Below are positions 38,847-47,766 of a stretch of DNA of 64,000 nucleotides, piece after piece. The DNA is taken from assembly GCA_017893485.1 (NCBI GenBank), contig CM030360.1:9722597-9786596 (forward strand), read 5' to 3'. Position 1 is the first letter of the stretch, and each line of letters opens with the position of its first letter. Below the pieces are notes generated by a model. That model did no database searches, was not told the DNA's origin, and saw nothing but the letters and a program-made list of their open reading frames with translations. The position numbers were made by a program, and so were the translations under genes. The stretch comes from Hemerocallis citrina (Eukaryota > Streptophyta > Magnoliopsida > Asparagales > Asphodelaceae).

Positions 38847-39212
38847 TATACATTATGGAGCTTCAGTTTGGTACATTTAGTTTTTCTTAGCATGTCATCT
38901 AATCCAATCTAATACTTTAATGGAAGAGTTGGGGTTGTGTTGTAGGCAAACAATTCAATTTGTAGACATAGACACTAGACAAACCAACTTACGTACATCA
39001 CCCGTGTATAACTAATATGGGTTTGGAATGTGTAAAGGGAGATCTCATGTTCGAGGTGTTCGAGGTCAGACTAGTCTTTACTTCAACAAAAAAAAATATT
39101 GAGACATGCATTGCACGTGCAGAGTATAGATAATGAAAAAAATTGTGTTATTTACATGAACTTTCTCCATTTATTTTCGCCGCTCAAAATCCTTTTCTGT
39201 TATATATATATA
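38847..39212. other. Intergenic, nothing recognised
   Basis: AT-rich sequence with no frame. Around 39105-39125 is TTGCACGTGCAGAGTATAG, reminiscent of the hairpin ends of the Helitron families here, but without boundaries. Confidence 0.3.
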
Positions 39213-39639
39213 CTAGGTTTGCCCGTTGACACGTGCCTACGGCACGTTTTCGGAACGGTGCACCTTGTTTGATTATATAAAATAGTTTTGGAGGTCCAGC
39301 AAATTAATTGAAGTAGCAAACATAGAGCAAAAAATACATTATATGATTTTTTTGATTTTTTTGAATTATTTTTAAAGTTTTTAAAATTTTAAATTTTTTT
39401 AGTTTTTTAATTTTATAAAAATTTTAAAATTTTCATTTTCTTAATTTTTTTGAATAGAAGTGGGTGGGAGAGAGAGAGAGAGGAAAAAAAAATATAGGAG
39501 TTGTTTTGGGTGGGAGATTTGAATTTGAGTTTTGGGAAAAATTTTTGGGGGGAAAATATGTTTTGTAAGATTAGATCTAGGCCTTAGATTTTTGGAGGGA
39601 TTGAAGGAGAGCCACTTGATAGCTTTCTTTGTATTTTAT

Positions 39640-39655
<16 letters not shown>
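39213..39655 (-). mobile_element. Helitron-like unit, inverted relative of 31119-31572
   Basis: On the minus strand it ends with the hairpin ACGTGCCGTAGGCACGT then CTAG followed by T (39213). The other end runs into AT and AG repeats after the GATAGCTTTCTTTGTATTTT text (39619-39638). The body matches 31127-31572 in inverse order. Confidence 0.5.
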
Positions 39656-39683
<28 letters not shown>

Positions 39684-39684
39684 A

Positions 39685-39709
39685 GGGGGGGGGGGGGGGG
39701 GGGGGGGGG
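39685..39709. repeat. G25 homopolymer
   Basis: Run of 25 G on the plus strand between an AG microsatellite and a fold-back MITE. Similar long C or G runs are at 30207-30234, 31228-31262, 53305-53321 and 61832-61852. Confidence 0.9.
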
Positions 39710-40066
39710 CTTCGGTTGTGCACTACGTTTAGTGCACACGGCGTGTGCACTAGGCCATCGGGCGTTCATATCGAAGATCCAAACCGTTCACATTGATCTA
39801 CACATCTAAATTAGTCTAAATATGTAAAATCAAATCATTTGAAATTCATTTACCCATCCATTGAAGTGTTACAAAATTGTATGGCTGAAAATCATTGTTT
39901 TTTATAGTCACATGATGGATGGGCAAATGAATTTCAAATGATTTGATTTTACATATTTAGACTAATTTAGATGTGTAGATCAATGTGAACGGTTCGGAGC
40001 GTCGATATGAACGCCCGAAGGCCTAGTGCACACGCCGTGTGCACTAGAGGAGTGCACAACCGAAGC
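39710..40066. mobile_element. Fold-back MITE 1
   Basis: Ends CTTCGGTTGTGCACT and its inverse AGTGCACAACCGAAG. The arms (about 39710-39860 and 39915-40066) are near-perfect inverted repeats of roughly 150 bp around a ~57 bp loop. Each arm carries a palindrome with AGTGCACACGG arms (39731-39751 and 40025-40045). Non-coding. A transcript would form one long hairpin. Confidence 0.82.
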
Positions 40067-40085
40067 TTTCCCTATATATATATAT

Positions 40086-40456
40086 GGGAAGTCTTTCGTT
40101 GTGCACCATATATGGTGCACACGGCGTGTGCACTCGGGCTTCTCGTCTTCGTATCGACAATCCGAACCGTTCATATTGATCTACACATCTAAATTAGTCT
40201 AACTTTGTAAAATCAAATATTTTGAAATTCAATTGCCTATCCATCATGAGACTATAAAAAACAATGATTTTCAGCCATACAATTTTGCAACACTTCAATG
40301 GATAGACAAATGAATTTTAAATGATTTGATTTGAAATGTTTAGACTAATTTAGATGTGTAGATCAATGTGAACGGTTTGGATCGTCGATACGAATGCGGA
40401 AAGGTCGAGTGCACACGCTGTGTGCACCATAGATGGTGCACAACAGAAGACTTCCC
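40086..40456. mobile_element. Fold-back MITE 2
   Basis: Ends GGGAAGTCTTTCGTTGTGCA and inverse TGCACAACAGAAGACTTCCC, inserted in an AT run. The arms match those of fold-back MITE 1, but the loop is present in the opposite orientation. 371 bp, non-coding. Confidence 0.82.
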
Positions 40457-40733
40457 ATATATAGTCATAATATGTATTTGTGTAAGCTCTTACTGATTTG
40501 GAGATTTTTCCATATTAAGTCGCTACAAAATAACTGTTTTTTAATAATATGACATCAACCGATGCATGAGCAAAAATTCTCAAAATGACTTAATTTAATT
40601 TTTGTATGCGTGCAGATTATCCATGCAGTCTTACCTTATGAGTACAACTACTGTATAAAAGAAATGTTTTCTCTTGCTTTGCTCTAAAAAAGATTACGTT
40701 GCGAGCTGTCATACTGTAATAAGGTACACTTTA

Positions 40734-41422
40734 GAGCATCCACAGTTCGTTGAGGGTCAAAATATGCATAAATAGATAAATGAATATAGCAAAGTGACGT
40801 TTTTGCTGCAGTCGTTGAGTGCTATTTTTTTATAAAAGGTGTTGTTGAGTACTTTTTTTTTTATAAAAGGTGCGACGGCACTTCAAGTGCCGTCCGAGGA
40901 AAAAATTCGTCCTCGAAGTGCAAATAAAAAATTACAAAAAAATTTCAGAAATTACAAAAAAATACAAAAAAAATACAAAAAATTGCAGATAATCCCCTAC
41001 AAGGTGGGACGGCGCTTCAAGTGCCAAGTGCCGTACGAGGGATAGATTGGTTTTTTTTGGTTTTTTTATTAGGAAAGTAAATTTTTTTGGGTGGGACGGC
41101 ACTTTAAGTGCCGTCCGACCATTAAAAAAATAATTTTTTTTGTGCCACGATATTTGAAGTGCCGTTCGACGTTTAAATTTTTTTTTTTTGGTGCGACGGC
41201 ACTTGAAGTGCCGTCTCTTATATATGCATATTTCTCATTTATGGCGATCTCCTGTAGCGAATTATGCATAATAAGTGTCGTCTCTCATATATGCATATTT
41301 TTCATTTATGGCGATCTCCTGTAGCGAATTATGCATATTATGCATATTTGATCAACGACTGGAGCGCTATTTTTGACCAAATATGCATATTATACATATT
41401 TAGCAAACGATTACAGATGCTC
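40734..41422. mobile_element. MITE A with palindrome array (Harbinger-like), TSD TTA
   Basis: Ends GAGCATCCACAGTTCGTTG and CAAACGATTACAGATGCTC, flanked by TTA at 40731-40733 and 41423-41425. It contains five palindromes with arm GACGGCACTT: 40874-40894, 41008-41034, 41095-41115, 41145-41166 (degenerate) and 41195-41215. It also holds a tandem pair of about 65 bp (from 41221 and from 41286) with GGCGATCTCCTGTAGCGAAT. 689 bp, non-coding. A 3 bp TTA duplication points to PIF/Harbinger. Confidence 0.82.
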
Positions 41423-41425
41423 TTA

Positions 41426-41778
41426 GATTCATTGAATTAGGAATAGGAAGGTCTGACGAAGAACCCAGCTGGGCTCTTAAATGAGTACCAGCATTAGCGC
41501 GACAACATCACCCAAAATGTCAACTTACGCAAGTGCACTTCAACCGCACACAAACAATAATAGGTATGGAAAAAAAGAGCCACAAGAACATCCATTTATT
41601 TTAACCACTTGTACAAAAACAATGCAAAACCCATTAATGAAGTATTATGTTTACAAAATACATGATATCATCATCTGTTTTCTGTATAATTTCGAAAGAA
41701 ATTGTTCCCCACTCTCTTTTCTTTTCCTTGTGTGTGTGTCATTTTGGCAAATACATGAGATGTGACATTGTAAATATT
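41426..41778 (+). other. Intergenic, nothing recognised
   Basis: A 94-codon frame at 41481-41765 has no recognisable domain and low complexity at its start; I do not support it as a gene. Confidence 0.3.
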
Positions 41779-41975
41779 CAGGGCCGGCCCCAGTATGGAG
41801 ACAGGTAAGGCGGCCGCCTCGGCCCCCGCAGAATTTGTAATTTTTGGGGCCTCTAATTTTGAACTTCCCTTGTAAATATAGGCACGTATTTCGCGCGTAA
41901 AAAATATATATATGTTATTAGGGGTCCTATTTCGGAAGTTCGCCCAGGGCCCCCGGAAACTCAGGGCCGGCCCTG
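41779..41975. mobile_element. hAT-type MITE, second copy, TSD TAAATATT
   Basis: 197 bp bounded by CAGGGCCGGCCCC and AGGGCCGGCCCTG with a perfect 8 bp duplication TAAATATT at 41771-41778 and 41976-41983. Same family as 38635-38838. Confidence 0.92.
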
Positions 41976-42009
41976 TAAATATTGTGATACTTGTCTAGTT
42001 AGTTTATAA

Positions 42010-42397
42010 CTAGTATTTTTCACGGTGAGATGCACGTTTTAATAAGAGTTGGGGGATTGTCACGAGCAATTTGCGTGTTAAGAAATAGTTTTGGAGTTGG
42101 ACGTGCGTTGCGCGTAATTGGTAAAAATATTTTGAAGAAAAAATTATAATTTGTACATGCAATGCAGGGGTTTATAAGTAGAATTTAAGTTGTACGTGCA
42201 ACATATGTGTATGTTTAGTGTTAAAAAATATTGTAAAATTATTTTGCACATGCGTTGCACGTTTTAAATAGGTGAATTTTTTTTTTATTTGTTTATTTTT
42301 GTTGTAATTAATGAGAGAGTTAGAGTTGCACGTGCAACGCACGGATTTGTATGCCGAAAACATTATACCTCCAACTTTTCCATTATAATATTAGAGA
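42010..42397 (-). mobile_element. Non-autonomous Helitron
   Basis: Minus strand starts TCTCTAATATTATAATGG after an A (42398 complement) and ends CTAG followed by T (42010). Inside are repeated GCACGTGCAACG-type words (for example 42330-42345, 42245-42262, 42096-42118). 388 bp, non-coding. It resembles 46391-46760 along its length. Confidence 0.8.
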
Positions 42398-42621
42398 TTA
42401 TCAAGACAGTGTGGCTAAGCACTGAGTTTTTTTTGTTTTTGTTTTTTTTTTGTTTTTAATAGAGGGAATGAAATTTTTTTGTTGTTTGCACTGTGCATTG
42501 TTAATTAGTACAGTGGAAAATGAGCATTTGGGGGAACTGATAATGATGACATTACCCTTAATGCCATAAATATGATAACTAGATGAGGAGGCACTATAAA
42601 TTTGATAACTAGATGAGTAGG

Positions 42622-42736
42622 TACTGTCTAGTATATAGCATAAATGTGACAGAAAATATGGCAAAAATCAATAAATGGTTACTGTCTAGTATATAGCATA
42701 AATGTGACAGAAAATATGGCAAAAATCAATAAATGG
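42622..42736. repeat. 58 bp tandem duplication
   Basis: TACTGTCTAGTATATAGC...AATGG occurs twice back to back (42622-42679, 42680-42736), almost without change. The sequences on both sides (42398-42621) show nothing recognised. Confidence 0.9.
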
Positions 42737-42759
42737 CCCATACTCCTGTCGGAGAGAAA

Positions 42760-43057
42760 TGAGCTACAGTCGCTTCTTCTTATATTTGAAAAATGAAATA
42801 ATAATTTACAAATTATAGGAGATGAAATATGTTGTCTGTCCCAATTTTTTTTTTAATGGCATCGGACGAAACAAGTTGTTTCGTTCAAAGATTTTTCTTT
42901 CTTTCTATTTTTAAATGATCAGACGATACATGTTGTACCGTCAAAAAAAATTGAAAAAAATGACTAGACGGGACATGTTGTTCCGTCCCAAGAGAAAAGT
43001 TCTCAAACGGGACAACATGTCTCGTTTGAGAACTTCCCCTACTTTAATTAGTGTTTA
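42760..43057. mobile_element. Partial MITE with palindrome array of type B
   Basis: Four clear palindromes with ACGRRACA...TGTYYCGT arms at 42863-42886, 42921-42942, 42966-42989 and 43002-43030, plus a degenerate one at 42820-42840. The left part (GAGCTACAGTCGCTTCTTC) resembles the internal start of MITE B. No complete ends were found, so it is an incomplete or nested copy directly beside MITE B. Confidence 0.55.
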
Positions 43058-43912
43058 AAGCATCCACAATCGTTTGCTATATTTGTCAATTTCTCATTTT
43101 TTGAGAAATGAACTGCTGCAGTCGTTTGCTACTTTGCCATTTTATGGCAAAGTAGCTACAGTTCTTTTTCATTTTTGAGAAACGAATTTACCATTCTCAA
43201 ATTATAAGAGACGATACAACATGTATCGTCCGTTAATTTTTTTTTATTTTAATTGATCCGACGATCTGATTCGCCTGGAAAAAAAAAAAAAATCAAAAAT
43301 GAGCTCGGACGAGACATGTTGTCTTGTCTTTTGCAAAAATGCATGGGATGGGACAACATGTCCCGTCCATGAATTCTGGAGGAATTAGTGGCTAATTTAG
43401 TGGGTTTAATTAGGTTTAGGGTGGGTTTAATTAGGTTTTAGGTATTATTATATTATTTAATTTATTTAATTAACCTATTATAATATTTAATCACTAATTA
43501 ATTAATTCTATAAAAACAAAAACCAATCGGACGAAACAACATGTGTCGTCCTTCTCAAATTTTAGCAAAAATTTAGTAAACAACTACTGCAGACAAATAC
43601 CCTGTTTTCTATTATTGTAGACAAATTTAGCAAACAACATGTCACTTTCAGCGCTTAATTAAGGTATTACTGTTTATTTAAATATAGTTTAGATTATAAT
43701 TTAATAGTTAATTAATTTACTAAATAATATTTTAAATACTAAATTCAATTTAATTATCAAAAAATTCATGGGACAGGATAACATGTTCCGTCCACTCAAA
43801 AATTTTTAAAAATTTGTCAAAATATAGCAAACGACCATTACATCATTTACCTATTTTACTATTTGCCATTTTACCATTTTGTATATTTTGGTAATGATAG
43901 TTGTGGATGCTT
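43058..43912. mobile_element. MITE B with palindrome array
   Basis: Ends AAGCATCCACAATCGTTTGC and AATGATAGTTGTGGATGCTT; flanks TTA and TGA. Palindromes at 43210-43230, 43306-43330, 43345-43368, 43528-43551 and 43770-43793 have the form GGACGRRACA(A)CATGTYYCGTCC or its inverse. AT-rich otherwise, non-coding, 855 bp. Confidence 0.72.
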
Positions 43913-44525
43913 TGACATGTGAGAAAAAATTTTATTTACGGAAGAACTTTTCAATCTAATTTCCAGCAAAAGAATAATGAAAAGAAAAGAAAAAGCATGT
44001 AACTACAATAATACAGAAAGTGAACTATCTTGGTAAGCATCTGTAGTCGGTAGCGGCCAAAATTTGCATATTTGGCATATAGCCAATAGCTAAATGACTT
44101 TCGTTCTATAGCCGTTATTAGCCAAAATTTAGCTTTTGAAAATTCTGAATATGTCGGACGGTGTATAATATCCTGTCCGACGTTTTTATATATAAAAAAA
44201 TTCTTAATAAAAAATCAACCCTTCACTCTTATTTTTTTAAGCATTTAAATTATTTAATAAAAAAATTTTGTCCCTTGATTTGAAAGAAAAAAATCATAAA
44301 ATTCAAAAAAATTCTCATCAAATCTTTAGATTCTTTGGATTTTCTTTTTCCGACGGTGTATAATTCATCGTCCCAAATATTTGTAAAAAAAATAAATAAA
44401 AAAATCGGACGGTTTATAATTTCTCGTCTGATTTTTTTATTAATAATTTTTTTTCTTCAGAAGGTAGATTATACATCGTCTGATCAAAAGACGGGAAATA
44501 ATGGTTTGTCGGGTTATTTTATCTA

Positions 44526-45939
44526 GGGCAAAAAACAAAATACTCCCCTAACGTTTGGGCTTAATACAATATGCCCATATAACGTTTGAAAAAGTACATT
44601 TAACCCATTCCACCGTTAACTTAACCCCATCCGTTAAGTTAGAATTATTGAATTACCTTTTTACCCTTACCCTTTCATAATCAAATCTCTTCTTGTTTTT
44701 TCTCTTTCTTCATTCTTTTTCTTTTTCCTCTTTCTTCATTCTTTTTCAGATTATGCAATTCATTTCAGATTATGCAAACAACTTATATCTTATTCATATT
44801 TCTGAAATTTAGTCAAGTTGCAATTTTTTTTCCAAATCAATATGATATATGTTCATATTTGGTCGATAGGCTGTTATTGGTTGAGTAAAATAAGGAGGAA
44901 AATAGATGCAATAGAAAGGAGGGCTTAGATAGAAAAAAATATTCTAGTGGAGAGAAAGAGAAAGGTCGACATGGGATGATGGGAAGCAGTAGTGCTCCTT
45001 AAATTAATCAACCAATTTGCAACCTAAGCTGCCACCTAAGACTAGTATCAAAGTAGCGAAAATTTTCTAGTACAAATAGCATTGTCCAACAAAGAAAATC
45101 ACTGATATGAGCATCAGTAGTTCGTTGGGTAAAAACTCAAAATTTACAAAATATGAGAATAAATATCCCACAGTCGTTGACCAAAAACACAAATTTTGGG
45201 CATGAGAGCAACATTGCTTTTCTATATTTGGCAAGCGATGTAAGAATTTGCAAATTATAGGAGACGAAATATGACGTTTCGTCCATGGGTTTTTTTCCTA
45301 CTAAAAGTTGTCAGACGAAATATGAACTTTCGTCCGACAATTTTTTTTAATTTTAATTATTTGAACAAACGGAAGATCATCTTTCGTCCGTTCAAAATTA
45401 TGGATGGATTGCTTAATTAGTTTAATCTTGTTAAAATCTTGCTTAATTAGTTATTTCTTGTTAACTTTTTAATTAAATGTGTCGGACTAAAAACGCAAAT
45501 ATCCCACCGCATTTGATTAAAAAAATAAATTTAAGGGACGCAAGTAGCCACCCAGAAATCTGATATAACAATGAGTCAATGAATGATGTAGAAACAGAGA
45601 AGAAAACATATATCATATTTGCATTTGATTTGGGGAAAAAAATGCAACTTGACTAAATTTCAGAAATATGAATAAGATATAAGTTGTTTGCATAATCTGA
45701 AATGAATTGCATAATCTGAAAAAGAATGAAGAAAGAGGAAAAAGAAAAAGAATGAAGAAAGAGTAAAAACATGAAGAGATTTGATTATGAAAGGGTAAGG
45801 GTAAAAAGGTAATTCAATAATTCTAACTTAACGGATGGGGTTAAGTTAACGGTGGAATGGGTTAAATGTACTTTTTCAAACGTTATATGGATATATTGTA
45901 TTAAGCCCAAACGTTAGGGGGGTACTTTGCTTTTTGCCC
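44526..45939. mobile_element. Non-autonomous MULE-type element with long TIRs, TSD TTTTATCTA
   Basis: Ends GGGCAAAAAACAAAATACTC and its inverse GTACTTTGCTTTTTGCCC. The inverted arms extend about 320 bp (to about 44850 and from about 45620). TTTTATCTA at 44517-44525 and 45940-45948 is a perfect 9 bp duplication, typical of Mutator-like elements. 1414 bp, non-coding. It sits inside MITE C and contains MITE D. Confidence 0.92.
45109..45490. mobile_element. MITE D (right end lost) with palindrome array
   Basis: Left end GAGCATCAGTAGTTCGTTGG. Palindromes at 45263-45283, 45313-45338 and 45363-45393 have GACGAAATAT... or ACGGAAGAT... arms and the shared CGTCC flank. No matching right end was found before 45620, so it is truncated. 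It lies inside the MULE-type element at 44526-45939. Confidence 0.55.
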
Positions 45940-46109
45940 TTTTATCTATTTAGTCAAATCGTCTGCCAAATATAACTAGGAATTGTTCACCAAAATGAAA
46001 AATTTGACAAAATAGCCCACAATTACAGATGCTCAAATGCTATTGACGCACGTTTTACTCGTCCCCCTACCTAGAAATTGCTGAGAAGGAACAATAGACG
46101 GGGTCCAAT

Positions 46110-46211
46110 GGCTCACAGAAAAAGCTATAGGAGATAATGCATCCAAAAATGTTGAAAAACGCTCACAGAAAAAGCTCTAGGAGATAATGCATCCAAAAAT
46201 GTTGAAAAACG
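46110..46211. repeat. 51 bp tandem duplication
   Basis: GCTCACAGAAAAAGCT...GTTGAAAAACG occurs twice in a row. The text from 46212 to 46390 shows nothing recognised. Confidence 0.85.
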
Positions 46212-46390
46212 AAGCAAGAAAAAATAAAGAACATTCAGATGCGTAACAATCAAGCACCGGCCCTAACACTGCATCCATAGTATTCAATCCTTCCAACTAC
46301 ACCAGTCACTTCTCCACCTTCTTTTCGCCTCCAATTAATAATCCACATACACAAACACAAACAGTATGAAATCCTTGAGAACATCAATCA

Positions 46391-46760
46391 TCTCTGTGGG
46401 AGAGTTGGAATTGTAATTTGTCAACATATAAATTTGTACATTGCACGTGCAACTCCAACTCTCCTATTAATTACAAAAATAAATAAACAAATAAACAAAA
46501 TTTTATCTATTTAAACATGCAACACATGTGTAAAATAATTTTTTAATATTTTGTTAACACCAACAAATACATATATTGCATGTACAATTCCAATTCTACT
46601 TATGAACACGTGTATTGTATGTACAATTCGTAGTTTTTCTTCAAAATATATATATATATATTTTAATTACGTGCAATGCATGTTTAACTTCAAAATTATT
46701 TCTCAGTACGATGTGTAGGTGAAAATTCTTCAGCTCTTATCAAAACTTACCTCGCACGTG
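46391..46760 (+). mobile_element. Helitron relative, 3' end decayed
   Basis: Starts TCTCTGTGGGAGAGTTGG after an A and runs parallel to the minus strand of 42010-42397 (TTGCACGTGCAACTCCAACT, CTATTTAAACATGCAACACA). The terminal hairpin and CTAG are not recognisable; it fades into an AAG repeat at 46763-46781. No gene in 46761-47014. Confidence 0.6.
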
Positions 46761-47014
46761 AAGAAGAAGAAGAAGAAGAAGTACGGTATATATTACTCAT
46801 CCCGTATATACTTTTACAAAGCATTTATTAATGCTATGTAGGAGATGTTTTGTTTTTTTATAGTAGATAACTCCCCTGGGCTTTTTGCATACGAGTTTTG
46901 TTACCTTTTCTGTATAAAGATTGGGTAAACAGTTAACAAATTTAGATTTTCAATGAATGCTATTAGCATCGTTGAGTTTCATTACTCTATATGGAGACGT
47001 GTCCTTATACTATA

Positions 47015-47693
47015 TCTGATATAGATAAAAATAGAACCAAATTGAAACCGTTCAATTGAATACGAATCTTAAAACTCTTAAGTGTAAAATGGTAAATTTT
47101 GTTAGATCAGGTTCATAAACAAGAATCGAGCATCTTTTAAGTCCAACAACCCAAAATGGACTTGTCTAACTGGGTCTTCATAATAGTCCAACATAAATGA
47201 GTCCATAATTATTTAAATATGATTTAAACTCATAATTATTCATAAGAGACGGTTCAAAAATCATCTATCTTATCAAGGAATGAGTTTTAACTCTATTTCC
47301 ACAACCGCTCAGATAACCAACTATATCCAAAACGCTGGAAGTAAAGATAAATCATTATCTTGAAATTGACCCCCAAAGTGACTATAAATACCCTATGACC
47401 TCCACAAGAACTAGTAATCAGTATTTTGCCACAAAAAATCTATATTTTCCAAGTTCGGACTTGAGCGTCGGAGGGTCTGTCGTCGGGACCAACCTCGGTG
47501 GTTCAGACTTTTGTAGATCAATCAGAGCAATCATCACCATCCAGATCAGATCAAACGGTTCAAACGAGTTAGATTCATGAGCCAAGATAAGTTGGAAATA
47601 GTCAATCTTGGCAACAATTAAAAGGTCGGAGCATTTTATTATTTATAAAAGAATTCACAATATCTGTTTGCTTCCACAGAGAACAAATAAGCA
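47015..47693 (+). repeat. 5' LTR of the Tat element
   Basis: Starts TCTGATATAG (TG end mutated; the 3' LTR has TGTGATATGG) and ends near GCA at 47693, seven bases before the primer-binding site. TATAAATA at 47383-47390 is also present in the 3' LTR (63045-63052) and is the likely core promoter. The reading frame at 47395-47580 lies in LTR sequence. Confidence 0.8.
47383..47390 (+). promoter_or_regulatory. LTR TATA box
   Basis: TATAAATA conserved in both LTRs in the same context (AAGTGACTATAAATACC). Would start transcription about 30 bp downstream. Confidence 0.6.
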
Positions 47694-47699
47694 ATAAAT

Positions 47700-47717
47700 T
47701 GGCGCTATCTGTGGGAA
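47700..47717 (+). other. Primer-binding site of the Tat element
   Basis: TGGCGCTATCTGTGGGAA just inside the 5' LTR, one base off the TGGCGCCGTCTGTGGGAA form common in Tat-lineage elements. Confidence 0.8.
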
Positions 47718-47766
47718 CGAAAAAAACGACCTGACCAAAATTTGCAGGTAAAAACAGTTTTTAGCC

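Larger units (their letters stand above)
44035..46034. mobile_element. MITE C with palindrome array, split by a MULE-type MITE
   Basis: Left end AAGCATCTGTAGTCGGTAGC at 44035, right end CACAATTACAGATGCTC at 46034. Its body is 44035-44525 plus 45949-46034. Four palindromes share a core GGTGTATAAT...: 44153-44181, 44351-44373, 44404-44432 and 44457-44483, with CGGACGG and CGTCYGA flanks. Non-coding. The inserted element at 44526-45939 has a perfect 9 bp duplication. Confidence 0.7.

Noticed and set aside
39710..40456. MicroRNA genes
   Set aside because: Hairpins are MITE arms of about 150 bp with near-perfect pairing; siRNA source is possible but no miRNA-like structure or conserved mature sequence can be claimed.
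40868..41217. Regularly spaced palindromes that could be read as a CRISPR array
   Set aside because: Spacers vary widely in length, are AT-rich and not unique in design, the DNA is plant nuclear and lies within a transposon with TTA duplication; no cas genes.
41481..41765. 94-codon frame as a small gene
   Set aside because: No domain, no similarity I recognise, AT-rich neighbourhood between two MITEs.
47395..47580. 61-codon frame after the TATA box
   Set aside because: Lies in the R/U5 part of the 5' LTR and is disrupted in the 3' LTR.
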